A DNA stretch of 42,913 nt from Comamonadaceae bacterium (lineage in GTDB: Bacteria > Pseudomonadota > Gammaproteobacteria > Burkholderiales > Rhodocyclaceae): positions 1-42,913 of the forward strand of contig JANLJE010000041.1 in assembly GCA_029255645.1 (NCBI GenBank), written 5' to 3'. Within the stretch, counting starts at the first letter, position 1. Each line of letters begins with the position of its first letter. Shown piece by piece: positions 36,591-42,913 of the stretch. The notes below the pieces were generated by a model that was not told the DNA's origin, ran no database searches, and saw only the letters and a list, made by a program, of their open reading frames with translations. The translations under genes were made by a program, and so were the position numbers.

Positions 36591-37400
36591 CTAAGCCGTT
36601 TCTTCGGTTTGTTGGGGGGCGCCCAGGCGCTGCGAAAGCGCTTTACTTGCCGCTTTGACCGCGAGGGCAATGGTGCTGTCCCAGCCATTGTCGAAATTTC
36701 CGACGGAACCCAGGGAGGTGATGGTGGCCACCATGGTGCCGCTGTAGTCATAAACCGGGGCGCTGAAGCCGTTGATGCCCGGGATCAGGCTGCCGCTGGC
36801 GCGGGCAATGCCGCGCTTGCGGATTTCCGTCAGGATCTTTTCTATCTGGGTGCGCAGCGTACCCACGGCGACGCCGCTGTTTTTGGCGTTCTGCTGCAGT
36901 TCTGCCTGCAGCATGGTTTTCACTGCGGGCCCCTTGTGGAAGGCGGCAAAGGCCCGTCCGGTGGCCGAGTTGGTCAGCGGCATCACGGCGCCGGGGCGCA
37001 GGTTGACCGTGATGGTATCCCCCGCATCGACCCAGCGCACGATAGTGGCACCCCGGTTGCCCCATACGGCGAGCGCCACGCTTTCGTGGATTTCTTCGCA
37101 CAGGTCTTCCAGAATGGGCTCCGCCAGCCGTACCGGATCCAGGCGCGCCAGGCCGGCCAGGCCGAGTTCCAGGCACCAGCCGCCGAGGTCGTAACGGCCC
37201 GAGCGCCGGTCCTGTTCCACCAGGCCGGTGCGCAGGAAGCTCACCAGGTAGCGGTGCGCCTTGGCTGGCGCCATGCCGGTCTCTGCCGCCAGGTCCTTCA
37301 GCATCATGGGGCGGCCATGCTGGGCCAGCGCCTTGAGCAGGAGGAAACCCAGTTCAATGGACTGAATGCCGTGTCGTTCATCGCGGGTGTTGCTTTCCAT
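36591..37400 (-). CDS. IclR family transcriptional regulator
   Basis: 269 aa. N-terminal winged helix (about 10-65: SIELGFLLLKALAQHGRPM, LKDLAAETGMAPAKAHRYLVSF) and C-terminal ligand-binding domain with ATIVRWVDAGDTI, LTNSATGRAFAAF and GINGFSAPVYDYSGTMVATI. IclR proteins regulate aromatic or carboxylate catabolism, but no catabolic gene adjoins, so the ligand cannot be inferred. AGGAG lies 8 nt before the ATG. A perfect dyad 16-43 nt upstream suggests autoregulation. Confidence 0.94.
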   Translation of the reverse strand: MESNTRDERHGIQSIELGFLLLKALAQHGRPMMLKDLAAETGMAPAKAHRYLVSFLRTGLVEQDRRSGRYDLGGWCLELGLAGLARLDPVRLAEPILEDLCEEIHESVALAVWGNRGATIVRWVDAGDTITVNLRPGAVMPLTNSATGRAFAAFHKGPAVKTMLQAELQQNAKNSGVAVGTLRTQIEKILTEIRKRGIARASGSLIPGINGFSAPVYDYSGTMVATITSLGSVGNFDNGWDSTIALAVKAASKALSQRLGAPQQTEETA

Positions 37401-37415
37401 AAAAAACTCCTGGAC

Positions 37416-37443
37416 ATGTGCATTCTGAGGTTGGAATGCACAT
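37416..37443. promoter_or_regulatory. Probable IclR operator
   Basis: ATGTGCATTC and GAATGCACAT are perfect 10-bp arms separated by 8 bp, located 16-43 bp before the IclR ATG. A further half-site-like overlap lies at the right arm (CACATATTTCC). Binding by the adjacent regulator is inferred from position. Confidence 0.7.
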
Positions 37444-37483
37444 ATTTCCCAGCCACGAACCGACCCGTCGCTGGTTGTTGAAA

Positions 37484-37690
37484 CTAATCTTCCGGTCGGG
37501 TCGCGTCAGTCCGGGGGGGCACTGGATGCGATCGTGCAATTTCCAGCGCCGTTTCCAGCCGGATGACCCGCTCCGTCAGATTCTCGATTTTTTCCTGCTG
37601 ACCTTTCATGGTCCCGGCCATGCGCTCTATGTTGTCGTTCATCTTGATGACCGTGGTGAGCGCATCCCACATCTTGTCAGTGATCCCCAT
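37484..37690 (-). CDS. Small coiled-coil protein downstream of the RHH gene
   Basis: 68 aa. MGITDKMWDALTTVIKMNDNIERMAGTM is followed by a heptad-like helix (about 27-55, QQEKIENLTERVIRLETALEIA in part), then a short basic-acidic tail. No named family recognised. Its ATG overlaps the stop of the RHH gene by one base (TGATG), so the two are translationally coupled. Its presence next to an orphan ParA suggests an adaptor role, by inference only. Confidence 0.82.
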   Translation of the reverse strand: MGITDKMWDALTTVIKMNDNIERMAGTMKGQQEKIENLTERVIRLETALEIARSHPVPPRTDATRPED

Positions 37691-37968
37691 CAGTGGGCCC
37701 GCCTGGCTTCCATGGCCGAAATGCGCTGATTCGAGACTTCGACACAGGCCAAGGCGTCGTCTATCGCGGCACTGGCCTGGGCCGTTGTTTTCAGCATCTG
37801 GTCGATCATCCCCTCGAGCATTTTCTCGTCCTCATCCGGGTGGAACGACGCAGCCGCGCGGCGCAAAAATTCGCCCATCGACAAATGGGCGTCCTGGGCC
37901 CTCCTGGAGATCATTGCTTTCTCCTCTGAAGTGACGAGGACCGGGATACGTTCAGTCGAGGTTGCCAT
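37690..37968 (-). CDS. Ribbon-helix-helix-like small protein, candidate ParA partner
   Basis: 92 aa. Residues 7-39 (RIPVLVTSEEKAMISRRAQD then LSMGEFLRRAA) read as a beta strand plus two helices in the ribbon-helix-helix pattern of CopG/ParG-like DNA-binding proteins. The C-terminal half is helical (50-92). GAGGAG lies 10 nt before the ATG. The gene is divergent from parA. DNA binding is inferred; short direct repeats lie in the shared 260-bp promoter region. Confidence 0.8.
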   Translation of the reverse strand: MATSTERIPVLVTSEEKAMISRRAQDAHLSMGEFLRRAAASFHPDEDEKMLEGMIDQMLKTTAQASAAIDDALACVEVSNQRISAMEARRAH

Positions 37969-38007
37969 TGCCTATTCACTCCTCATGAACATGGTCAGCA
38001 CATGCGC

Positions 38008-38058
38008 AGTATAGGGGGATGCCGCGGAAATTCAAGTCCGCCTTCAAGCCTTCAAGCC
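38008..38058 (-). promoter_or_regulatory. Promoter of the RHH operon with TTCAAG repeats
   Basis: On the minus strand TTGAAT (38030-38035) and TATACT (38008-38013) are 16 bp apart, 40 bp before the RHH start. TTCAAG occurs three times (38031-38036, 38043-38048, 38051-38056), the first on the -35; two are TTCAAGCC in tandem. These could be operator iterons for the RHH protein. Confidence 0.5.
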
Positions 38059-38154
38059 GGTTTTGCACAAACCGCAACCTCCGCACCTGGGAGAGCCGCC
38101 TTGCTTTCATTCCTGGGGTGCGCAGAGTCAAACTCCTCAACAGGGTGGAATGCC

Positions 38155-38176
38155 GTCCGCCTAGTCCGCCTATAAT
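38155..38176 (+). promoter_or_regulatory. parA promoter -10 overlapping a 9-bp direct repeat
   Basis: TATAAT at 38171-38176 is a perfect -10, 53 bp before the parA ATG; the -35 is poor. GTCCGCCTA is tandemly repeated (38155-38163, 38164-38172), the second copy overlapping the -10. GTCGGCGG follows in inverted sense. The layout fits repression by a protein binding short direct repeats. Confidence 0.5.
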
Positions 38177-38228
38177 GTCGGCGGCTTCGCAAGCCCATAT
38201 TGAATGTGAATGAAGGGGAGACAGATCG

Positions 38229-38846
38229 ATGCGTGCAGTCATGGTGGCAAATCCCAAAGGCGGGGCGGGTAAGACGACCCTGGCAACCAACCTGGCCGGC
38301 TATTTTGCCAACCGGGACTTCAGCGTCAGCCTTTGCGACCTGGACCGTCAGCAATCCGCCCTGCGCTGGATGGCCTTCCGTGACCCGGCCCTGCCTTCCA
38401 TCACCGGGTATTTCGGCGGTAACCAGATGCTCATCAATCTGCCCCAGGATCCGGATTGGGTGGTGCTCGATGCCCCGGCGGGTTTTCAGGGCTACAAACT
38501 CAACGACTACCTGCGTTCGGTGGATCGGGTGGTGATTCCCGTGGTGCCCTCCATCTTCGACATGGCGGCGACGGAAGACTTTCTCAATATCCTGCGCCAG
38601 GAAATGCGCGGCCGGGCCGCCAGGATCGGCATCGTCGCCATGCGCGTAGACCCGCGTACCCGGGCGGCCGCCATGCTGGAAGAATTCCTGAGCCACTTCG
38701 ACATTCCCATCCTGGCCTATCTACGCAACACGCAGAACTACGTGAATGTGGCGGCCAGCGGCCAGACCATCTTTGATGCCCCCCGTTCCAGATTCAAGCG
38801 GGATGCCGATCAATGGGCCAGGCTGCTGGAGTGGCTGGAAGATTGA
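38229..38846 (+). CDS. Orphan ParA/MinD family ATPase
   Basis: 205 aa. Deviant Walker A KGGAGKTT (residues 10-17) with the signature lysine, then CDLDRQQSALRW (switch I region), and Walker B in DWVVLDAPAG. The C-terminal part SIFDMAATEDFLNIL and NVAASGQTIFD is typical of small ParA-like ATPases that position plasmids or protein cargo. It lacks the N-terminal helix-turn-helix of plasmid ParA and has no parB next to it. GGGGAG lies 8 nt before the ATG. Divergent from the RHH and coiled-coil genes, which are candidate partners. The tRNA promoter begins 25 nt after its stop. Confidence 0.9.
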   Translation: MRAVMVANPKGGAGKTTLATNLAGYFANRDFSVSLCDLDRQQSALRWMAFRDPALPSITGYFGGNQMLINLPQDPDWVVLDAPAGFQGYKLNDYLRSVDRVVIPVVPSIFDMAATEDFLNILRQEMRGRAARIGIVAMRVDPRTRAAAMLEEFLSHFDIPILAYLRNTQNYVNVAASGQTIFDAPRSRFKRDADQWARLLEWLED

Positions 38847-38868
38847 ATCTTCGAAAAATCCTCGAAAG
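38847..38868. repeat. Weak 11-bp duplication right after the parA stop
   Basis: ATCTTCGAAAA (38847-38857) and ATCCTCGAAAG (38858-38868), 9 of 11 identical, begin at the base after the parA TGA. It may be a decayed example of the stop-anchored repeats, or chance. Confidence 0.4.
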
Positions 38869-38870
38869 GC

Positions 38871-38899
38871 TTGACAGAAAGCTTCCGGTTCCCCATAAT
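38871..38899 (+). promoter_or_regulatory. Strong sigma70 promoter of the tRNA-fMet gene
   Basis: Perfect TTGACA (38871-38876), 17-bp spacer and CATAAT (38894-38899), with transcription expected near 38906, 11 nt before the tRNA. It is the best promoter in the window. Confidence 0.9.
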
Positions 38900-38916
38900 G
38901 TTGCTTCTTTGACGGA

Positions 38917-38993
<77 letters not shown>

Positions 38994-39050
38994 GCCGCAG
39001 TTGGCAAAATAGTTGCAGAACAGTTGGCAAAGCGTCAGAGACACAATCAG

Positions 39051-39074
39051 CCCGGTCGATCAACCGGGTTTTTT
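39051..39074 (+). terminator. Intrinsic terminator after tRNA-fMet
   Basis: CCCGGT / ACCGGG, 6-bp stem with a 6-nt loop and a T6 tail, 57 nt past the tRNA. It separates tRNA-fMet from the tRNA-Asn gene, which must then have another promoter or rely on read-through. Confidence 0.8.
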
Positions 39075-39088
39075 GTTGATGAGATGGG

Positions 39089-39135
39089 TGAGTTGTATGT
39101 CGTGAGTTGTATGTGAGTTGTATGTGAGTTGTATG
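39089..39135. repeat. 11-bp tandem repeat between tRNA genes (4 copies)
   Basis: TGAGTTGTATG at 39089-39099, then after three bases 39103-39113, 39114-39124 and 39125-39135. The array ends 5 nt before tRNA-Asn. No protein stop codon is present here, so it is not stop-anchored, although the unit begins with TGA. Confidence 0.97.
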
Positions 39136-39140
39136 TCTGT

Positions 39141-39216
39141 TCCTCGATAGCTCAGTCGGTAGAGCGCCGGACTGTTAATCCGTAGGTCCCTGGTTCGAGC
39201 CCAGGTCGGGGAGCCA
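39141..39216 (+). tRNA. tRNA-Asn (GUU anticodon)
   Basis: 76 nt with encoded CCA. The acceptor TCCTCGA pairs with TCGGGGA (one T-G wobble), the D-arm has AGCTCAGTCGGTAGAGC, the anticodon loop is CTGTTAA with GTT, and the discriminator base is G, as expected for tRNA-Asn. No clear promoter of its own was found upstream. Confidence 0.98.
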
Positions 39217-39255
39217 GGTCGTGTTGCAAGCCAGCCTTGCTGGCCCATCAGGTTT

Positions 39256-39330
39256 GCTCATGTGGCTCAGTGGTAGAGCACCCCCTTGGTAAGGGGGAGG
39301 TCGGCAGTTCAATCCTGCCCATGAGCACCA
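39256..39330 (+). tRNA. tRNA-Thr (GGU anticodon)
   Basis: 75 nt with encoded CCA. The acceptor GCTCATG pairs perfectly with CATGAGC; the anticodon stem CCCCC/GGGGG encloses loop TTGGTAA with anticodon GGT (reads ACC/ACU). Probably co-transcribed with tRNA-Asn 39 nt upstream. Confidence 0.97.
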
Positions 39331-39385
39331 TTCCCTTGTTTCCTGTTCCTCATTCCCCCTCATTCCCTTGATCCTGTCAGGCCCC

Positions 39386-39430
39386 GGGTTTCCGTGCGCT
39401 GGTTTTCCGTGCGCTGGTTTTCCGTGCGTC
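39386..39430. repeat. 15-bp tandem repeat downstream of tRNA-Thr (3 copies)
   Basis: GGTTTTCCGTGCGCT with one base change in copy 1 (39386-39400) and two at the end of copy 3 (39416-39430). It lies between the tRNA-Thr 3' end and the ahpF terminator. A CTCATTCCC duplication is also present at about 39350-39367. Confidence 0.95.
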
Positions 39431-39468
39431 CTGTGTCGCAGGGCCGGTAATTCCCCGTCCGGAACATG

Positions 39469-39504
39469 AAACGGGGTGCCGGCCGCATCGCCTGCACCCC
39501 GTTT
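39469..39504 (-). terminator. Terminator hairpin after ahpF
   Basis: AAACGGGGTGC / GCACCCCGTTT, an 11-bp perfect stem with a 14-nt loop, 17 nt past the ahpF stop. T-tracts are short on both strands (3-4 T). Confidence 0.75.
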
Positions 39505-39520
39505 TCCGTTGCGCCAGCCG

Positions 39521-41092
39521 TCAAGCCGGGGCCGAAGTGCGGATCAGGTGATCAAAGGCCGAGAGGCTGGCCTTGGCGCCTTCGCCCATGGCGATGATGA
39601 TCTGCTTGTAGGGCACGGTGGTGCAATCGCCGGCGGCGAACACGCCGGGCACCGAGGTCTGGCCCCTGGCATCCACGACGATTTCCCCTTGTCTGGAGAG
39701 TTCCACGCAGCCCTTGAGCCAGTCGGTGTTGGGCACCAGGCCGATCTGCACGAAGATGCCTTCCAGTTCGATCTGGTGCCGTTCATTGCTGGACCGATCC
39801 AGGTAGGTGAGGCCGGTGACCTTCTGGCCGTCGCCGTTCACCTCGGTGGTCTGGGCTTCCTTGATTACCGTGACGTTGGGCAGGCTGTAGAGCTTCTTTT
39901 GCAAGATCGCGTCGGCCCGGAGTTCGCTGCCGAATTCCAGCAGGGTCACCTGGGCGACGACGCCGGCCAGGTCGATGGCGGCCTCCACGCCGGAGTTGCC
40001 GCCGCCGATCACGGCGACCCGCTTGCCCTTGAACAAGGGGCCGTCACAGTGGGGGCAGTAGGCCACGCCCTTGGTGCGGTATTCGGCTTCGCCGGGCACG
40101 TTCATTTCGCGCCAGCGGGCGCCGGTGGCGAGGATCACGGTCTTGCTCTTGAGCACGGCGCCGCTGGCCAGATGCACTTGGGTGAGGCCGCCGTTTTCAC
40201 CCGGCTCACCCGGCACCAGGCGGGTGGCCTGCTGCAGGTTGATGATGTCCACCGGGTATTCGCGCACATGCTGTTCCATGGCCTGGGCCAGTTTGGGGCC
40301 TTCGGTTTCCTTCACGGAAATGAAGTTCTCGATGCCCAGGGTGTCGAGCACCTGGCCGCCGAAACGCTCGGCCACCACGCCGGTGCGGATGCCCTTGCGC
40401 GCCGCGTAGATGGCGGCCGCGGCGCCGGCGGGGCCGCCGCCGATCACCAGCACGTCGAAGGCTTCTTTCTGGCCGAGCTTGGCGGCTTCCCGGGCGCTGG
40501 CGCCGATGTCCAGCTTGGCGAGGATTTCCTCGGCACTCATGCGGCCCTGGCCGAACAGTTCGCCGTTCAGATACACGGCGGGGACGCCCATGATCTGGCG
40601 CGCTTCCACTTCCTGCTGGAACAGGGCGCCGTCGATCATCACCGCTTCAAAGCCCGGGTTGAGCACGGCCATGGTGTTCAGGGCCTGCACCACGTCCGGA
40701 CAGTTGTGGCAGGAGAGGGAAATGAAGGTCTCGAAGCTGAACTTGCCCTCCAGGCTCTTGATCTGCTCGATCACGTCCGCTTCCAGCTTGGGCGGGTGAC
40801 CGCCGGTCTGGAGCAGGGCCAGGATCAGGGAGGTGAATTCGTGGCCCATGGGCAGGCCGGCAAAGTGGATGCGCGGCGCCTGGCCTTGGCGGGCGATGCC
40901 AAAGGAGGGGCGGCGCGGGTAGTTGCCATCCTCGCGCAGGCTGACCTGCCCGGAGAGGCTGGCGATGTCGGTCAACAGCTCGCGCATTTCGCCGGACTTG
41001 GGGCTGTCATCCAGGGAGGCCACCAGTTCGATGGGGTGCACGAGCTTTTCCAGGTAGGCCTTGAGCTGGGCTTTGATGTTTGCATCTAGCAT
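39521..41092 (-). CDS. ahpF: Alkyl hydroperoxide reductase subunit F
   Basis: 523 aa. Flavoprotein that passes electrons from NADH to AhpC. The N-terminal double-thioredoxin domain has CHNC (C128, C131). The thioredoxin-reductase-like core has the FAD motif [17 protein letters not shown], the redox CPHC in [16 protein letters not shown], the NADH motif [17 protein letters not shown] and [16 protein letters not shown] near the end. Downstream of ahpC by 126 nt, with a hairpin between that probably lowers ahpF expression. Confidence 0.98.
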   Translation of the reverse strand: MLDANIKAQLKAYLEKLVHPIELVASLDDSPKSGEMRELLTDIASLSGQVSLREDGNYPRRPSFGIARQGQAPRIHFAGLPMGHEFTSLILALLQTGGHPPKLEADVIEQIKSLEGKFSFETFISLSCHNCPDVVQALNTMAVLNPGFEAVMIDGALFQQEVEARQIMGVPAVYLNGELFGQGRMSAEEILAKLDIGASAREAAKLGQKEAFDVLVIGGGPAGAAAAIYAARKGIRTGVVAERFGGQVLDTLGIENFISVKETEGPKLAQAMEQHVREYPVDIINLQQATRLVPGEPGENGGLTQVHLASGAVLKSKTVILATGARWREMNVPGEAEYRTKGVAYCPHCDGPLFKGKRVAVIGGGNSGVEAAIDLAGVVAQVTLLEFGSELRADAILQKKLYSLPNVTVIKEAQTTEVNGDGQKVTGLTYLDRSSNERHQIELEGIFVQIGLVPNTDWLKGCVELSRQGEIVVDARGQTSVPGVFAAGDCTTVPYKQIIIAMGEGAKASLSAFDHLIRTSAPA

Positions 41093-41130
41093 GATGAATT
41101 CCCTTGCTGTTTCAAATTGAAGTGCAATAG

Positions 41131-41163
41131 AAAGGCGCCAGGGCGGGCAGCGCTGGCGCCTTT
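41131..41163 (-). terminator. Intercistronic hairpin between ahpC and ahpF, probable attenuator
   Basis: AAAGGCGCCAG / CTGGCGCCTTT form a perfect 11-bp stem with an 11-nt loop, 55 nt after ahpC. The following TTTCTATT is a poor T-tract, which suits partial termination and an excess of AhpC over AhpF. Confidence 0.7.
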
Positions 41164-41218
41164 GTGCTGCAATCCGGGACCGCCCCGGAAAGGCGGTCAG
41201 CGGATGGCCGCTGCTGCT

Positions 41219-41782
41219 TTAGATCTTGCCGACCAGGTCGATGGAGGGTGCCAGGGTCTTGGCGCCTTCCTTCCACTTGGCGGGGCACACCTCGCCGGGG
41301 TGGGCGGCGGTGTACTGGGCTGCCTTCAGCTTGCGCAGGGTCTCGGTGATGTCACGGGCGATCTCGTTGGAGTGGATTTCCAGGGTCTTGATGACGCCAT
41401 CCGGGTTGATGATGAAGGTGCCGCGCAGGGCCAGGCCTTCTTCGGGGATATGCACACCGAAAGCGTTGGTCAGCTGATGGGTGGGGTCGCCGATCAGGGG
41501 GAACTTTGCCTTGCCCACGGCAGGAGAGGTTTCGTGCCAGACCTTGTGGGAGAACTGGGTGTCGGTGGTGATGGCATAGACCTCGGCGCCGGCCTTCTGG
41601 AACTCGGCGTAGTGCTCGGCGGCGTCCTCGATCTCGGTGGGGCAGTTGAAGGTGAACGCGGCCGGCATGAAGATCAGCACGGACCACTTGCCCTTCAGGC
41701 TGGCTTCGGTGACTTCGATGAACTTGCCGTTGTGGAAAGCATTGACTTTGAACGGTTGAATCTGGGTGTTGATCAGTGACAT
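41219..41782 (-). CDS. ahpC: Alkyl hydroperoxide reductase subunit C (2-Cys peroxiredoxin)
   Basis: 187 aa. Reduces organic hydroperoxides and H2O2. Peroxidatic C47 is in AFTFNCPTE and resolving C166 in GEVCPAKWKEG. KVWHETSPAVGKAKFPLIGDP and GLALRGTFIINPDG are further AhpC1-type markers. AAGGAGATAAACG precedes the ATG. A 37-bp OxyR-type site lies upstream and the two genes ahpC-ahpF form one unit with a hairpin between. Confidence 0.98.
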   Translation of the reverse strand: MSLINTQIQPFKVNAFHNGKFIEVTEASLKGKWSVLIFMPAAFTFNCPTEIEDAAEHYAEFQKAGAEVYAITTDTQFSHKVWHETSPAVGKAKFPLIGDPTHQLTNAFGVHIPEEGLALRGTFIINPDGVIKTLEIHSNEIARDITETLRKLKAAQYTAAHPGEVCPAKWKEGAKTLAPSIDLVGKI

Positions 41783-41818
41783 CGTTTATCTCCTTGGGTT
41801 GTGTTGAAGGCAGGACGG

Positions 41819-41848
41819 ATATTAAAGAGATTTTCCAATGCCTTCCAA
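41819..41848 (-). promoter_or_regulatory. Candidate ahpC promoter
   Basis: On the minus strand TTGGAA (41843-41848) and TAATAT (41819-41824) are 18 bp apart; the -10 is about 37 bp before the ahpC ATG. Both hexamers are imperfect, as expected for an activator-dependent promoter, and the -35 touches the OxyR-type site. Confidence 0.5.
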
Positions 41849-41884
41849 TTGATTCTAGGTATGTTGGGGATAGGTTCTTCCTAT
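41848..41884. promoter_or_regulatory. OxyR-type binding site of ahpC
   Basis: Four tetranucleotides in the OxyR ATAG/CTAT pattern with exact 7-bp spacing: ATTG (41848-41851), GTAT (41859-41862), ATAG (41870-41873) and CTAT (41881-41884); the two right-hand ones are perfect. The site abuts the candidate -35 of ahpC. Confidence 0.72.
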
Positions 41885-41923
41885 CGGGCCGGCGAGGGGG
41901 ATTGTCTGACTTGCGCCGGGCTT

Positions 41924-41959
41924 GCATCCGACGTGGCATCCGACGTGGCATCCGACTTG
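41924..41959. repeat. 12-bp tandem repeat feeding the hydrolase promoter (3 copies)
   Basis: GCATCCGACGTG at 41924-41935 and 41936-41947; the third copy GCATCCGACTTG (41948-41959) has G-to-T at one base, which creates the TTG of the candidate -35. A spurious ORF start lies in the array. Confidence 0.96.
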
Positions 41960-41985
41960 GGCGCAAGCGGCCTTCCTTCTACAAT
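41957..41985 (+). promoter_or_regulatory. Candidate promoter of the alpha/beta hydrolase gene
   Basis: TTGGGC (41957-41962) and TACAAT (41980-41985), 17-bp spacing; transcription near 41992 leaves a leader of about 23 nt. The -10 is good and the -35 has only its TTG. Confidence 0.5.
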
Positions 41986-42014
41986 CCCTGCTCTTTTCCC
42001 TGCCCCTGATTGCC

Positions 42015-42890
42015 ATGGCCCTGATTGAATCCCGCAGCGAGACCATTTCCCTTCGCGGCCTGCGTTACCACATCCGGCATTGGGGCGAGGCGGGGGCGCC
42101 GCGGCTGTTTTTCCTGCACGGCTGGATGGATTCCTCACCCAGCTTTCAGTTCGTGGTCGATGCCCTGCAACAGTCCTGGCACGTCATCGCCCCGGACTGG
42201 CGTGGGTACGGGGCTTCCGAATGGCAGGGGCGACCCTACTGGTTTCCCGACTATTACGCCGACCTGGACAGCCTGCTGGCCCATTATTCCCCGGATCAGC
42301 CGGCCCGGCTGGTGGGGCACAGCATGGGCGGCAATATCGCCAGCATCTATGCGGGCCTGAAGCCGGAGCGGGTGCGGCAGCTGGTCATGCTCGACTTTCT
42401 TGGCCTGAAGCCTTCCGGGGAGGTGGATGCGCCCACTCAGCTGAGTCTCTGGCTGGCGGCCGTCCAGTCTCAGCCCCGGCTGCGGACCTACCCGGACCAT
42501 GCCGCCCTGGCCCGGCGCCTGATGCTTGTCAATCCCCGTCTGCGGGAGGACCGGGCCCACTATCTGGCCCGGCATGTAGGCCGGGTGCGTAGCGATGGCA
42601 AGGTGGAAATGGCCTGCGATCCCTGGCACAAGATTCCCTCGCCCAGCCCCTACCGGATCGACGATACCCTGGCCTGCTGGCGGCGCATTACCGCCCCGGT
42701 GCTGATGCTGGTGGCGGACCAGGGCTTTGTGCAGCAGCGCTTCGGCCATACGCCGGAAGAATTCCAGCGCCGCCTCGGCAGCTTTGCCGATGTGCGCCTA
42801 GAGACCATCCGCGCGGCGGGCCACAATCTGCAGCACGACCAGCCGGAGCAGGTGGCAGCGGCCCTGGAAAGCTTTCTGGGGCGGGATTGA
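42015..42890 (+). CDS. Alpha/beta-fold hydrolase
   Basis: 291 aa. FFLHGWMDSSPSFQF is the oxyanion-hole HG motif, LVGHSMGGN the nucleophile elbow with the catalytic Ser, and AAGHNLQHDQP the catalytic His near the C-terminus; APVLMLVADQGFV probably holds the acid region. A helical cap lies between about residues 130 and 215. Esterase or epoxide-type substrates cannot be told apart. The frame extends to 41922, but that part is the 12-bp repeat; ATG at 42015 fits the family start although its ribosome-binding site is weak. Divergent from ahpC. Confidence 0.9.
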   Translation: MALIESRSETISLRGLRYHIRHWGEAGAPRLFFLHGWMDSSPSFQFVVDALQQSWHVIAPDWRGYGASEWQGRPYWFPDYYADLDSLLAHYSPDQPARLVGHSMGGNIASIYAGLKPERVRQLVMLDFLGLKPSGEVDAPTQLSLWLAAVQSQPRLRTYPDHAALARRLMLVNPRLREDRAHYLARHVGRVRSDGKVEMACDPWHKIPSPSPYRIDDTLACWRRITAPVLMLVADQGFVQQRFGHTPEEFQRRLGSFADVRLETIRAAGHNLQHDQPEQVAAALESFLGRD

Positions 42891-42913
42891 CCGGAGCTTC
42901 GCCGCCCCCGCCT

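Overview
The window is a GC-rich, gene-dense bacterial chromosome segment of housekeeping and signalling genes. Gene content and order point to a betaproteobacterium, most likely Rhodocyclales (Azospira/Dechlorosoma-like); this is inference. The supporting neighbourhoods are engB divergent from a cytochrome c4 gene, fmdB-DUF502-aspS-nudB, ypjD-like divergent from ffh, hda divergent from purM, the hda-HAD-pcnB-folK-panBCD run, and an MSHA-type pilus gene at the left edge.

Layout. 1-3.4 kb: 3' part of an MshN-like TPR protein with an Ala-Pro linker, comF, then bioB-bioC. 3.4-12.1 kb: an HDOD signalling gene, a CBS protein, cytochrome c4, engB, hemB, a HAD nucleotidase, a second HDOD gene, argB, hsp20 and a small CWC protein. 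12.1-15.7 kb: a minus-strand operon fmdB-DUF502-aspS-RNase-barstar-nudB, with a secreted barnase-like RNase and its inhibitor between aspS and nudB. 15.8-19.6 kb: pilB-pilC-pilD. 19.8-26.6 kb: ypjD-like, ffh, a lytic transglycosylase, proS, rppH, a CNP1-like gene and coq7. 26.7-34.6 kb: osmC, a candidate small RNA rich in anti-Shine-Dalgarno motifs, then a long minus-strand run hda-HAD-pcnB-folK-DMT-MCP(CZB)-panB-panC-panD. 34.7-37.4 kb: purM, an rlpA-like gene and an IclR regulator with a perfect operator-like dyad. 37.5-38.8 kb: an orphan ParA ATPase divergent from a ribbon-helix-helix protein and a coiled-coil protein. 38.9-39.3 kb: tRNA-fMet, tRNA-Asn and tRNA-Thr. 39.5-41.8 kb: ahpC-ahpF with a well-spaced OxyR-type site. 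42.0-42.9 kb: an alpha/beta hydrolase.

The most unusual signal is not a gene. At the 3' ends of at least nine protein genes (HDOD1, argB, the lytic transglycosylase, CNP1-like, coq7, osmC, panD, purM, rlpA) a different short tandem repeat (8-19 bp, 2-5 copies) spans or directly abuts the stop codon, and in eight of the nine the unit carries TGA. At the coq7/osmC convergent junction the two genes carry unrelated repeats that meet end to end. The units share no sequence; what they share is position. I know of no described element class that explains this. Other tandem repeats lie downstream of the cytochrome c4 gene, between tRNAs and in the hydrolase promoter.

Coordinates, motifs and repeats were read by eye; no database search or folding program was run.
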